The notes: generated by a model not told the origin, from the letters alone. A stretch of 7,893 nucleotides of DNA from an uncultured Christensenellaceae bacterium (GCA_944381335.1 CALWKT010000083.1:1-7893); one strand, 5' to 3'. Numbered from the stretch's first letter, positions 1-7,122 are shown. Numbers and translations: made by a program.

Positions 1-1764
1 CCTGGTGAGCGGGTACTTGTAGTCCATGCCGTACATGAGTTTCGCATACGCGTAAACGCACGAAAGGTACGGCCAGTCGCCGCCGTTGTGGTAGTAGTAA
101 GGGAGCGAGGATTTCTGAACGATATCCCTCGTGTTCTTATAGAACGGATATACGCTGAGAGTGCCGAAATCGCCCGCCTTCTGCTCCTTGTTGTTTCTGG
201 ATTCGAGCATATTCTCCATGTTCTTCAGGATGCGCTTTGCTCTTTCGTCGTCCGCTATGCCGAACAGCACGGTGACAACGGTGTCTATGGACAGGTTGTC
301 TTCAGTGAAGTCCTTGCTCTTGTAGTTGACGTAATAACCCTTCTCTTCGTCCCACAAAAGATCGTTGATAGCCTTCTTGACTTTCTGATATTTCGCGTAA
401 TACGGGTTGCCGTCCATACCGCAGGCGTCGCAAAGCTCGCTCATCGCAAACAGCGCGCGGGCATAAAGCGCTTCGTCGTAAGTGACGTAGGTGCTTCTGA
501 ACACGTTGTCGCACCAGTCGCGGCGGTTGTACTCCCCTCCCTTGACGAGAAGCCCGGTGGAATCAGTCTCCTGCTCAAGTCTGTCAAGGACGAGCTTTGC
601 CGCATCTATGATCGTTCCGCACGCGCAGGACTCGCTGAGCACGCTGAGGTCTCCGGTGTGCGTGACGTAATCGTAGATCATCGCTACAAAGAAAGACGGA
701 GAATCGTAATGGTTGCCCCAGTAGTTCTTGAAATTGAACTTGACCGCGCTCGGGCACTCGCCTTTCTTGTTTATGCCGTTGCCGAGAGTGACTATCTCGT
801 TCCTGACCAGGTTGGGTCTCACCGGAAGCACGGAAAGTACGGTCCAGTAAGCGTCGCGGTAATACGTTCTCGCCGGGAACTGATAGACGATACCGGCAAG
901 GAATCCTTTGAACTTGCCCAGTTCCTTATAGTTGGATATACTGCAGTTGAGGAGAGACTTGTAATAGGTCTCCATAAAATCGTCGCCTTTAACGCAATCC
1001 GGGCATCCGAGGTCGTCAATATACTTCTGCGCCTCTCTGAGCGCATTGTCGAAATGGGAAAGCGCCTGCATCACGTCGCAGAACGTGAAGTCGTTTCTCG
1101 TACCTGCGCTGACGACGTATCTGAACTTTCTGAGTTCGCCCGCATGCAGTTTCGCGCCGTAGCTGAACTGGTTGTGGAAGCCTCTTTCCGCTTCGCCCGC
1201 CTGAGCGCCCTCGCTTATCGCGAAATCCAGATAGAAATCGCCCAGCACGTCGCCGTGCAGTTTTGCGCTTGCGCCGCTGAAGGTCAGACCGTTTTTCTTG
1301 CTCTTTATAAAGCCGGTCAGCACGGTCGCGATCGTCTTGGGGCTGAGCCTGTTGGCGAGCAGCTGCTGAACGTAGCTTTCGTAATTTATGCCGAAGTTGA
1401 CGGTGTTGTCGAAAGTAAGGTCGCACTTTGCTTCGACAGCGGTCTCAACGTAAATCGCGTTGCTCTCGTTGTCAAGGAACTGCGTGATCGTCAGCCTGCA
1501 CTTGTCGTGCTCGATCTCCGTGATCTGTCTCTTTCCCTCCATCGTGACGACCTTGTCTTCCATATAATCGAAAGGCACGCCGTCGACCGTGTAAAGCGAA
1601 TAATAATTCGTGAACACGGAGAACTTGTTCATGACCGCATATTTTGAAATGCCGCCTCTGCCGTCGAACTGCGCGGTGATACGGTTGTTGCTGACGTCGT
1701 AAAACGCCCTTTCGTGCATCTTACCCGTCGTGATTATCTTGCCTTTTTTGAGTTCGTATTTCAT
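1..1764 (-). CDS. (alpha/alpha)6-barrel glycoside hydrolase-like protein, amylo-alpha-1,6-glucosidase/debranching type (C-terminus cut by window edge)
   Basis: My own reverse-strand reading gives an open frame of 588 codons from the ATG at 1764-1762 to the window edge with no stop, so the C-terminus is missing. Residues 1 to about 230 are beta-rich and resemble the N-terminal sandwich domain of debranching-type enzymes. From about 260 the protein is helical with motifs of the (alpha/alpha)6 clan: YYRDAYW (301-307), HYDSP (352-356), NRRDWCDN (413-420), WDEEKGYY (471-478) and YYYHNGGDWP (556-565). The last matches the YHNGxxWP signature of GH15/GH37/GH63-like and amylo-1,6-glucosidase-like enzymes. 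E411 and D416 are candidate acids, by position only. There is no signal peptide, so it probably acts in the cytoplasm on imported oligosaccharides or glycosides. It starts 21 nt after the preceding oxidoreductase, behind AGGAAGG. The exact GH family and bond cleaved cannot be told; a non-catalytic or phosphorylase-like homologue is possible. Confidence 0.75.
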   Translation of the reverse strand, partial: MKYELKKGKIITTGKMHERAFYDVSNNRITAQFDGRGGISKYAVMNKFSVFTNYYSLYTVDGVPFDYMEDKVVTMEGKRQITEIEHDKCRLTITQFLDNESNAIYVETAVEAKCDLTFDNTVNFGINYESYVQQLLANRLSPKTIATVLTGFIKSKKNGLTFSGASAKLHGDVLGDFYLDFAISEGAQAGEAERGFHNQFSYGAKLHAGELRKFRYVVSAGTRNDFTFCDVMQALSHFDNALREAQKYIDDLGCPDCVKGDDFMETYYKSLLNCSISNYKELGKFKGFLAGIVYQFPARTYYRDAYWTVLSVLPVRPNLVRNEIVTLGNGINKKGECPSAVKFNFKNYWGNHYDSPSFFVAMIYDYVTHTGDLSVLSESCACGTIIDAAKLVLDRLEQETDSTGLLVKGGEYNRRDWCDNVFRSTYVTYDEALYARALFAMSELCDACGMDGNPYYAKYQKVKKAINDLLWDEEKGYYVNYKSKDFTEDNLSIDTVVTVLFGIADDERAKRILKNMENMLESRNNKEQKAGDFGTLSVYPFYKNTRDIVQKSSLPYYYHNGGDWPYLSCVYAYAKLMYGMDYKYPLTR

Positions 1765-1771
1765 AATCCAG

Positions 1772-1778
1772 CCTTCCT
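1772..1778 (-). promoter_or_regulatory. Ribosome-binding site of the glycoside hydrolase gene
   Basis: AGGAAGG on the minus strand lies 7 nt before the ATG at 1764. It falls inside the 21-nt gap after the stop codon of the upstream oxidoreductase. It supports the chosen start of the left-edge gene, which has no other nearby in-frame ATG with a comparable site. Confidence 0.75.
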
Positions 1779-1785
1779 ATGCGCG

Positions 1786-2949
1786 TTATTTTACGCTGCT
1801 TTTCTTCTCTTCTTCTATCCTCTTGTCAAGTTCTTTGATGTAGAGATCCTCGTCGTAAGGATAGACGACCTCTTTGCCCGTCCATGCGGAGAGGTGGATC
1901 GCGTTGGAGAAGCCCAGTCCGTTCAGACCGTCGGCATACGGAGCGACCAGCTTGTCCGTCTTGCCGAGCACAACTTCAGAGAAATTACGGATGACGACGA
2001 TGTGCTGTTGTTCGATGATGCCCTTTATGATATCGACAAGTCCCAGTTTGTACTTGGTGACCTTGTTGGGGATCTTGCCCATGAACACTTTGTTCGTCTT
2101 GGAAAATTCGGGTTCGGGGACGCTGTTTTCAGTGAACTTCAGCTTCATGCTGACGTCGTTGCTTCCCTCGATGACGATCTTGCCGCCGTCGCCGGTGATC
2201 TCAAGTCTGTTCGTGCCGGGAGCGTCGTGAGTCGACGTGATGAACACGCCGGTCGCGCCGTTTTCGAACTCGCATACCGCGGTGACGTCGTTTTCCACGT
2301 TTATCTTTCTGCCCACCGTCTTGGCGTTGCTCCACACCTTCTTTATCGGAGTGCCTGCAAGCCAGGTGAACAGGTCAAGCTGATGCGGATCCTGATTGAT
2401 GAGAACGCCGCCGCCTTCGCCTGCCCATGTGCCTCTCCAGCCGCCCTGGTCGTAATAAGCCTGCGGACGGTACCAGTTGGTGATTATCCAGACTATTCTC
2501 TTGAGATTGCCCAGCCTTCCGCTTTCGATGATCTCTTTAGCCTTTTTATAGACTTTGTTCGTGCGCTGATTGTAAAGCAGACCGAACTTGAGCTCCGGCT
2601 TTGTCTTTCCGAACTCAGCCGCCTCTCTTACCGCCTTGGTAAATACGCCGGCGGGCTTGTCGCAAAGCACGTTGAGCCCTGCGGTGAGCGCCTCTATCGC
2701 GATCGACGGATGAGCGTAATGAGGAGTGTCGATAATGACCGCGTCGATGAGTTTGCTCGCAAGCATTTCCTTGTAATCGCTGAAGACCTTTACGCCGGGC
2801 AGGTTCGCTTCAGCCCACTTCCTGCGGTCTTCGGCAATGTCGCATACCGCGACGAGCTGACCATTCTTGTCCATGCCTTTGAAAAGTCTCTTAGCGTAGT
2901 TGCTTCCCTGTTTGCCGATACCTATGATACCGTATCTGACCTTGTCCAT
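1786..2949 (-). CDS. Gfo/Idh/MocA family NAD(P)-dependent oxidoreductase (paralogue A, DKP variant)
   Basis: This is a complete 387-aa protein of normal family length. The N-terminal Rossmann fold has GIGKQG (residues 10-15). The usual EKP motif, whose lysine takes part in catalysis, reads DKP (97-99). The C-terminal alpha/beta substrate domain carries YNQRTN (126-131), a tryptophan/glycine-rich segment with GGW and GEGGG (169-181), and NQDPHQLD (185-192). H189 is the likely catalytic histidine of the family. Known members oxidise or reduce sugar, inositol or glycoside hydroxyls with NAD(P). It is clearly paralogous to the gene at 3922-5064: TPHY, YNQR, the GGW-GEGGG-LINQ-HQLD block and the C-terminal SAWxGxEV match along the length. 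The start overlaps the upstream TIM-barrel stop (TAATG), with AAGGAG 8 nt ahead at 2958-2963. The substrate is unknown; the fold and cofactor class are near certain. Confidence 0.93.
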   Translation of the reverse strand: MDKVRYGIIGIGKQGSNYAKRLFKGMDKNGQLVAVCDIAEDRRKWAEANLPGVKVFSDYKEMLASKLIDAVIIDTPHYAHPSIAIEALTAGLNVLCDKPAGVFTKAVREAAEFGKTKPELKFGLLYNQRTNKVYKKAKEIIESGRLGNLKRIVWIITNWYRPQAYYDQGGWRGTWAGEGGGVLINQDPHQLDLFTWLAGTPIKKVWSNAKTVGRKINVENDVTAVCEFENGATGVFITSTHDAPGTNRLEITGDGGKIVIEGSNDVSMKLKFTENSVPEPEFSKTNKVFMGKIPNKVTKYKLGLVDIIKGIIEQQHIVVIRNFSEVVLGKTDKLVAPYADGLNGLGFSNAIHLSAWTGKEVVYPYDEDLYIKELDKRIEEEKKSSVK

Positions 2950-3896
2950 TATTTATTCTCCTTTTCGACTTCGTCGATTATTTCCTTGAGTCCCTGATAC
3001 TGCCAGGTGAAGATGTCCTTTCTCGAAATGCTCTGCATAGGGGATATTCCCTTTGCGGCGTTGATGCGCTTGAACACTCTGTTCCACTTGCCCACGTAAG
3101 GAAGCATCCATGTGAACCATCCGAAGACGTAGAACAGCTTCTTGTGATCGGCATATTTTCCGGTGTGCGGCTCCAGGGTCATGAACCCGTCGTAATTCCT
3201 GTTCACGATAAGGTCCCTGATCATCTCCTTGTAGTTGCCGAGACCGAGACCGACGGGAACTTCCACCTTTTCGGGGGAACAGTCCTTGATGTGGTAATAG
3301 ACCACGTATTCTTTGAGCATCTCATACGCCTTGGGCACGTTTACGCCGCACTGTATGAAGTTGGAAGCGTCGAACGCGAGTTGGAACTGAGGATGGTTGA
3401 TCTCCTTGTACAGTTGCAGGCATCTTTCGGGAGTGTCGCCGTATATCCTCTTTTCGTTCTCGTGCAGAAGGATCACGTCGGTACCCTCTACTACTTTGAG
3501 GAAGCCGCGCAGTTTCTTGACCACTTCGGGGAAATACTCGTCGTAGTTCCCGCTTGCCTTTACTCTGAATGAGAACATTCTGATATACTTGCAATCCATA
3601 TCCTTGCAGATCTTGACCAGTTCCTTGAGCTTGGCGAGCTGAGACTCGTAAGCCTCGTCGTCGTAAAGCCCGATCTTTCCTATCGGAGAACCGATGGAGG
3701 AGAACTTGATACCTGCGTTATCCAGGCGCGGCTTGATCGTGCTTCTGAACTCCTGCTCGGTATAATTGGCGATGTTCTTGCCGTCCACCACTCTGGGGCA
3801 GAGGTAGCTTTCGCCGTACTCTTTGATCAGTTTGATCTGTTCGTCGAGATTTGAACTGACTTCGTCGTAGAAGCCCGAAATCTTAATGTTTGCCAT
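2949..3896 (-). CDS. Sugar phosphate isomerase/epimerase-like TIM barrel (xylose isomerase-like / AP endonuclease 2 family)
   Basis: This is a complete 315-aa single-domain protein. Residues 1-245 follow the metal-dependent (beta/alpha)8 barrel pattern. The likely divalent-metal ligands are E146 in HENE (145-148), D176 in FDASN (175-179), H202 in YYHIKD (200-205) and E242 in LEPH (241-244). Known relatives isomerise or epimerise keto-sugars (tagatose or psicose epimerases, hydroxypyruvate isomerase) or dehydrate inosose. Some relatives eliminate an aglycone from 3-keto-glycosides. The order and spacing of the ligands argue for an active enzyme. After the last ligand there is a tail of about 70 residues rich in Trp, Phe and Tyr (about 254-300) that I cannot assign. 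The gene is flanked on both sides by Gfo/Idh/MocA oxidoreductases, which suggests it handles their keto product. A strong GAGGAGG at 3907-3913 lies 10 nt before the ATG. The specific reaction is not determinable here. Confidence 0.9.
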   Translation of the reverse strand: MANIKISGFYDEVSSNLDEQIKLIKEYGESYLCPRVVDGKNIANYTEQEFRSTIKPRLDNAGIKFSSIGSPIGKIGLYDDEAYESQLAKLKELVKICKDMDCKYIRMFSFRVKASGNYDEYFPEVVKKLRGFLKVVEGTDVILLHENEKRIYGDTPERCLQLYKEINHPQFQLAFDASNFIQCGVNVPKAYEMLKEYVVYYHIKDCSPEKVEVPVGLGLGNYKEMIRDLIVNRNYDGFMTLEPHTGKYADHKKLFYVFGWFTWMLPYVGKWNRVFKRINAAKGISPMQSISRKDIFTWQYQGLKEIIDEVEKENK

Positions 3897-3906
3897 AATT
3901 GTATAT

Positions 3907-3913
3907 CCTCCTC
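3907..3913 (-). promoter_or_regulatory. Strong ribosome-binding site of the TIM-barrel isomerase gene
   Basis: GAGGAGG on the minus strand lies 10 nt upstream of the ATG at 3896, in the 25-nt gap after the stop of the 380-aa oxidoreductase. This is the longest gap between genes in the window. The site suggests independent, efficient initiation here, unlike the overlapping junctions elsewhere. Confidence 0.8.
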
Positions 3914-3921
3914 ACCGGCAT

Positions 3922-5064
3922 TTACTTTATCTTTTTCTCGCCTTCGATCTTTCCGGCGAGCATCTTCTCGTATTCGTCGGGATCAACGGGTACCGCGACC
4001 TCCGTTCCTTTCCATGCTGACATATTTATCGCGTTTATGATATTCAGCGCGTTCACGCCTTCTTCGCCGCGCGCTCTGAGCAGTGACGCATCCTTTTTCT
4101 CGACCGCCGCCGCGAAATCTCTCAGGATGTTGCACTGCTGACCGTAAAGCCCGTCCGTGACGTAATTTTTCAGCCCGTAGTACATGCGCTTCTTCACGTA
4201 TTTCTTGTCGGCGCGGTTTCCGTAATCCCGCTTCGCCCTCGCGTTGACCTCTTTTTCGTCCATCTTAAGGTACCTGATCACCGCTTTGTGCCTCGTGATC
4301 ACCATCGTTCCTCTTGACCCTACGATCACGAAACGGTTTTCGCCGGGAAGCTCGTGCGTCGAAGCGGTGAACACGCAGTCGAAGTTCTTGTAAAGGAACA
4401 GCGCGGTCACGTCGTTTTCCGTGGTGATATTTCTGCCCTCCGTCTTGCATCTAGAAATGATCTTTTCCGGCATCCCGAGAAGCCATTGAAGGATGTCAAG
4501 CTGATGTACGCACTGGTTTATCAGCGTGCCGCCGCCTTCGCCCGACCAGCTTGCGCGCCAGCCGCCCATATTGTAGTAGTACTGCGTTCTGTACCAGTCG
4601 GTTATCGTGAACGCCGCCCTCTGAATATCGCCCAGCTTGCCGCTCTTGATTATCTTTTTCGCCCGCGCGTAAATGCTGTTGCTGCGCTGGTTGTACATGA
4701 TCGCAAAGATAGCTTCGGGGTGCGCCTTCGCGACTTCTATCAGTGAATCCGCATCTTTTACAGTGACCGTTATAGGCTTTTCGACCAGCACGCTTATCCC
4801 CTTTTCAAGCGCCTTTTTCGCAAGCTCGGAATGAGAATAATGAGGGGTAGCGACGACAACGGCGTCGGGCTTCGCTTCACAAAGCATCCTGTCGTAATCC
4901 GCATATACGGCGACGTTTGCGTGCTTTTCTCCGAAAGCGTCAAGCACCTTTTCGTCCGTATCGCAGACCGCAACGAGTTTTGCGTTCTTCACGGCGCCCT
5001 TGCAGAAATTGCGCGCGTGCTTCCCGCCCATTCTGCCTATTCCGACGACAGCGACCCTTATCAT
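3922..5064 (-). CDS. Gfo/Idh/MocA family NAD(P)-dependent oxidoreductase (paralogue B, EKP type)
   Basis: This is a complete 380-aa protein. It has the Rossmann nucleotide-binding motif GIGRMG (residues 8-13), ATPHY (72-76), the canonical EKP (95-97, K96), YNQRSN (124-129), the GGW-GEGGG segment (167-179) and NQCVHQLD (183-190). H187 is the expected catalytic histidine. The C-terminal part is basic (about residues 265-300) and ends with the SAWxGxEV element shared with the paralogue at 1786-2949. The expected chemistry is NAD(P)-dependent oxidation or reduction of a sugar, polyol or glycoside hydroxyl in the cytoplasm. Its ATG overlaps the stop of the upstream GDPD-like gene by four bases (ATGA), so translation is probably coupled, with AAGGAG 5 nt before the start. 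Having two close paralogues around one isomerase suggests successive steps or a heteromeric enzyme, but that is inference. Confidence 0.93.
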   Translation of the reverse strand: MIRVAVVGIGRMGGKHARNFCKGAVKNAKLVAVCDTDEKVLDAFGEKHANVAVYADYDRMLCEAKPDAVVVATPHYSHSELAKKALEKGISVLVEKPITVTVKDADSLIEVAKAHPEAIFAIMYNQRSNSIYARAKKIIKSGKLGDIQRAAFTITDWYRTQYYYNMGGWRASWSGEGGGTLINQCVHQLDILQWLLGMPEKIISRCKTEGRNITTENDVTALFLYKNFDCVFTASTHELPGENRFVIVGSRGTMVITRHKAVIRYLKMDEKEVNARAKRDYGNRADKKYVKKRMYYGLKNYVTDGLYGQQCNILRDFAAAVEKKDASLLRARGEEGVNALNIINAINMSAWKGTEVAVPVDPDEYEKMLAGKIEGEKKIK

Positions 5065-5714
5065 TTTTTCTCCTTTTCCGCCTGGCGCGTTTCGAAAAGT
5101 ATCGTCGACGCCACGACGGGATAGTTTGTAGTTATGTTTGCCGGTCCCATAGGGACAAGTCTTTTCAGCTCCTTATAGCTGTCCACGGTAAATATGGACA
5201 GTCTAACGCCGTGTTTTCTGCACGCTTCCATAAACGCGTCCGTAGCGTACATCTTGTTTATGTTAAGCCCTGCGAAGTGAGGATTTTTCGTATCTTCGAT
5301 CGCCTTTTTTATCTTCTCGACGTTCTTCGCTTTGTATGAAAGACCCTTTATCCTGTTGACCCACGCTTCGCCTTCGGTCAGCGCTTCGCTGTCGGTCAGC
5401 CTGACCGAGCCGGTGAATATCAGAAGGTCTGTCACTTCCATCTCTCTGGCAAGCTTGATCACGTCGGACACAAGTCCTTTGCCTTTCAGATCGCAGTTGA
5501 TCTTGACGTTATTCTTTTTCGCAAACGCAAAAGCCTCCGCAAGAGTGACCTTTTTTCTGTATGAGAAGGGCGCCGGCAGATGGCTGAGATACAGCAAGCC
5601 ACCGCGTTTGTGGACGTCCACCTCTATCGCGTCAGCTTTGAAAGTGCTGATATTCTCAAAGTAGATCCTGGAGTTACGCCCCGTTCCGAGCGCTCCGCCG
5701 TGTGCCGTGATCAT
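5061..5714 (-). CDS. Divergent glycerophosphodiester phosphodiesterase (GDPD)-like TIM barrel
   Basis: I take the start at 5714 (217 aa): GAGGAGG lies 6 nt ahead, the start overlaps the PHP stop as ATGA, and homology begins at once with MITAHGG. A longer in-frame version (start 5798) would add 28 basic residues without family similarity. GDPD landmarks are H5, EN (20-21), E31 and D33 in IEVDV, H45, D75 in CDLK, FTVDS (175-179) and ITTNYP (194-199, the usual IITDYP end). Known GDPDs hydrolyse glycerophosphodiesters to sn-glycerol-3-phosphate and an alcohol using two histidines and acidic metal ligands. Oddities: HRG reads HGG, HD reads HL, the EhK-type acid is Asp, and the loop between H45 and D75 is too short for the usual GDPD insertion. 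It may act on another phosphodiester or cyclic substrate, or be non-canonical. There is no signal peptide, so it is probably cytoplasmic. Confidence 0.82.
   Translation of the reverse strand: MITAHGGALGTGRNSRIYFENISTFKADAIEVDVHKRGGLLYLSHLPAPFSYRKKVTLAEAFAFAKKNNVKINCDLKGKGLVSDVIKLAREMEVTDLLIFTGSVRLTDSEALTEGEAWVNRIKGLSYKAKNVEKIKKAIEDTKNPHFAGLNINKMYATDAFMEACRKHGVRLSIFTVDSYKELKRLVPMGPANITTNYPVVASTILFETRQAEKEKK
5070..5075 (-). promoter_or_regulatory. Ribosome-binding site of oxidoreductase paralogue B, inside the GDPD-like gene
   Basis: AAGGAG on the minus strand lies 5 nt before the ATG at 5064, within the final lysine/glutamate codons of the GDPD-like gene. Together with the 4-nt ATGA overlap it fixes the start of paralogue B and predicts coupled translation. 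Confidence 0.7.
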
Positions 5715-6673
5715 TGCCTTCCTCCTCTGTAGAATGCGCTTGTCTGCGCAAGCAGTTGTTCTTCCCTCTTTCTGTCTCCGTATACCGAGACGGCGCAAAA
5801 CCTTGCGAACTCCGCCTTCGATCTGACCTTTTCGCCGAACCTGACCGGCAGGACGATCACGCCCTTTTCCGTGACGATCTCCGCTCTCGTAAGCTCTGTC
5901 GGCTTGTCCGAACGGTAATCTTCCGCTCTCGTGCAGATCAGCTCGATCTCAACCTCGCCTTCGGGAAGCTCGCTTCCTATCGCGTATTCTTTCCCGCCGC
6001 AGAACGCTCTGCACACGATCTCCACGCCGACGGCGATATATGTCGCTCCGTTCTTTATGCCGGCGAAAATATCCTCTTCTTTTTCGCTTTCAGCTCCCAC
6101 GTACGTGCATGCGTACGAAGGCGGAACGTCGTCTCTTCTGTGCCAGTCATAGCCGTAGACAGCCGCGATCCTGTGCCCCTCTGCAAGAAGGGAAAGCCAC
6201 TGCATCCTCTGCTTTGCCGCAACCACTCCATCGTTGGGATAGTAGTGAGACCAGACTTCGTAATTGTCCACTCCGGTAAGCTTTGCGATGTCGTACTCGC
6301 AATGGCATCCGCTGCAAAGCGGGTACCCCATCCTGACCGGGTGAGCCAAAGTCACGATGTCTCCGAGCTCCTGCGCTCTTTTTATCTTCTCCGCGACGTT
6401 TTCCGGCGTGATATCTCGCCAGAGCACGTCGCTTTTCCCTCCGATAACGGTGAGGTGTCCCCAGAACGTCGTCCATTCTATGCCGGGAATCACGGTCAGT
6501 CCGCGCCTTTTTCCCTCCGCTACCGCGCGCTTTACGCTCGCGGTCGTGTTGTGGTCTGTCAGCGCTATTGCCGAGTAGCCGCATTCAAGCGCTCTTCCGA
6601 CCAGTTCTTCCGGCTCCATCCTGCCGTCGGACGCTGTGGTATGAGTGTGAAGTTCGCATCTGTAATACTTCAT
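5711..6673 (-). CDS. PHP-domain metallohydrolase, CehA/McbA type (catalytic half)
   Basis: I take the second ATG of the ATGATG pair (6673), giving 320 aa, because GAGGTGG lies 4 nt ahead; the first ATG (6676) would leave only 1 nt. PHP metal-binding motifs are in order: HTH (H9, H11) with D16, TDHN (D40, H41), GIEW (E66), GHL (H73), AHP (H111), YEVWSH (E139) and GYDWHR (D176, H178). About 100 C-terminal residues look like a beta-rich tail typical of CehA-like proteins (roughly 205-300). Known PHP enzymes hydrolyse phosphoesters at a multinuclear metal site; CehA/McbA relatives also cleave other esters or carbamates. All expected metal ligands appear present, so it is probably active in the cytoplasm. 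It sits directly behind the small beta protein and overlaps the GDPD-like gene by ATGA. The substrate is unknown; a phosphorylated sugar or glycan fits the context. Confidence 0.9.
   Translation of the reverse strand: MKYYRCELHTHTTASDGRMEPEELVGRALECGYSAIALTDHNTTASVKRAVAEGKRRGLTVIPGIEWTTFWGHLTVIGGKSDVLWRDITPENVAEKIKRAQELGDIVTLAHPVRMGYPLCSGCHCEYDIAKLTGVDNYEVWSHYYPNDGVVAAKQRMQWLSLLAEGHRIAAVYGYDWHRRDDVPPSYACTYVGAESEKEEDIFAGIKNGATYIAVGVEIVCRAFCGGKEYAIGSELPEGEVEIELICTRAEDYRSDKPTELTRAEIVTEKGVIVLPVRFGEKVRSKAEFARFCAVSVYGDRKREEQLLAQTSAFYRGGRQ
5721..5727 (-). promoter_or_regulatory. Ribosome-binding site of the GDPD-like gene, embedded in PHP codons
   Basis: GAGGAGG on the minus strand lies 6 nt before the ATG at 5714 and overlaps the codons for the PHP protein's terminal Arg-Gly-Gly-Arg. 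It decides in favour of the 217-aa start over the longer in-frame start at 5798. Confidence 0.8.
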
Positions 6674-7122
6674 CATTCCACCTCTATCCTCAGAGAAACC
6701 GCAATCTCGTCGGTAACTATGCATGTCACGCTCACCGTGAATTTCCACTCTCCCGCAATTATGCTACAAGGATTGAAACCGCCGTTCGCGCTCTCTTTGC
6801 TTATCGTAAAACTCTGTTCGTCTTTACCCCTGTGCGCCGTTCCGACCGCACCGCATGGCGAATCGAGTGAAAAAGACAGATGATTGTCGAGCGGAAGATG
6901 CGCGCGCATTTCGCCTCTCGTCATGACCGGCTCCCCGATCTGTCTCATCATGCTCTTTTCTATCAGGTCGAGCCCGTACTCCTCGTCGTAATTGTACTTG
7001 GGCGAATACGAGACTTTTATGTACATCTTCTCCGCGTCGGCAGGCACCGTGAACGGGATCCCGTAATGAGTGCTCTGGTCTTTGCGGGTGAGTATATACT
7101 GACCTTCGAGAACGGTTTTCAT
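6673..7122 (-). CDS. Small all-beta protein, resembles the N-terminal beta domain of CehA/McbA-family metallohydrolases
   Basis: This is a complete 149-aa protein with no signal peptide or membrane segment and alternating hydrophobic strands. From memory of the family, two stretches match the domain that precedes the PHP core in many single-chain CehA/McbA proteins. YGIPFTVP (20-27), followed by a strand with YIKVSYSP (34-41), matches the xIPFxVPxGxxxxxVxYxY start. FTISKES...GGFNP (105-118), then AGEWKFTV (123-130), matches the FxIS-xATPGFxPGPIPxGxWxVxxG end. The gene is immediately upstream of the PHP gene and the stop and start overlap (TGATG), so the pair probably makes the two halves of one enzyme. 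The start follows the preceding oxidoreductase stop by one base. The only Shine-Dalgarno-like match is a weak GGA 11 nt away, so initiation probably depends on coupling. Another beta-sandwich accessory subunit is possible, such as the small subunit of C-glycoside deglycosidases. Confidence 0.72.
   Translation of the reverse strand: MKTVLEGQYILTRKDQSTHYGIPFTVPADAEKMYIKVSYSPKYNYDEEYGLDLIEKSMMRQIGEPVMTRGEMRAHLPLDNHLSFSLDSPCGAVGTAHRGKDEQSFTISKESANGGFNPCSIIAGEWKFTVSVTCIVTDEIAVSLRIEVE
6678..6684 (-). promoter_or_regulatory. Ribosome-binding site deciding the PHP start
   Basis: GAGGTGG on the minus strand lies 4 nt before the ATG at 6673 and only 1 nt before the ATG at 6676. It lies in the last codons of the small beta protein. 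It favours the second ATG of the ATGATG pair and supports termination-reinitiation between the two genes. Confidence 0.65.

Noticed and set aside
88..1647. 519-codon open frame on the plus strand
   Set aside because: It lies opposite the glycoside hydrolase-like gene. Its translation is low-complexity (V, R, A, L-rich) with no family motif, while the minus-strand frame has clear (alpha/alpha)6 motifs and a ribosome-binding site. It is a codon-bias shadow.
1714..2997. 427-codon open frame on the plus strand
   Set aside because: It is opposite the DKP oxidoreductase, which has a full set of family motifs on the minus strand. The plus-strand translation is featureless, with no supporting start site.
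3897..3921. Possible terminator or promoter in the 25-nt gap between paralogue B and the isomerase gene
   Set aside because: The gap holds only the ribosome-binding site. There is no GC-rich hairpin followed by a T-run, and no room for a -35/-10 pair outside coding sequence.
5715..5798. N-terminal extension of the GDPD-like protein to a start at 5798
   Set aside because: The extra 28 residues are basic, lack family similarity and overlap PHP codons. GAGGAGG and the ATGA overlap support the start at 5714.
6674..6748. PHP start at 6748, or at the first ATG at 6676
   Set aside because: The 6748 start adds residues without family similarity that overlap the beta gene. The 6676 ATG is only 1 nt from the ribosome-binding site. 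The second ATG at 6673 has better spacing, although use of 6676 would add only one Met.
5714..6883. 389-codon open frame on the plus strand
   Set aside because: It is antisense to the PHP gene and part of the beta-protein gene. There is no recognisable domain, and the minus strand holds the complete PHP metal-binding series.
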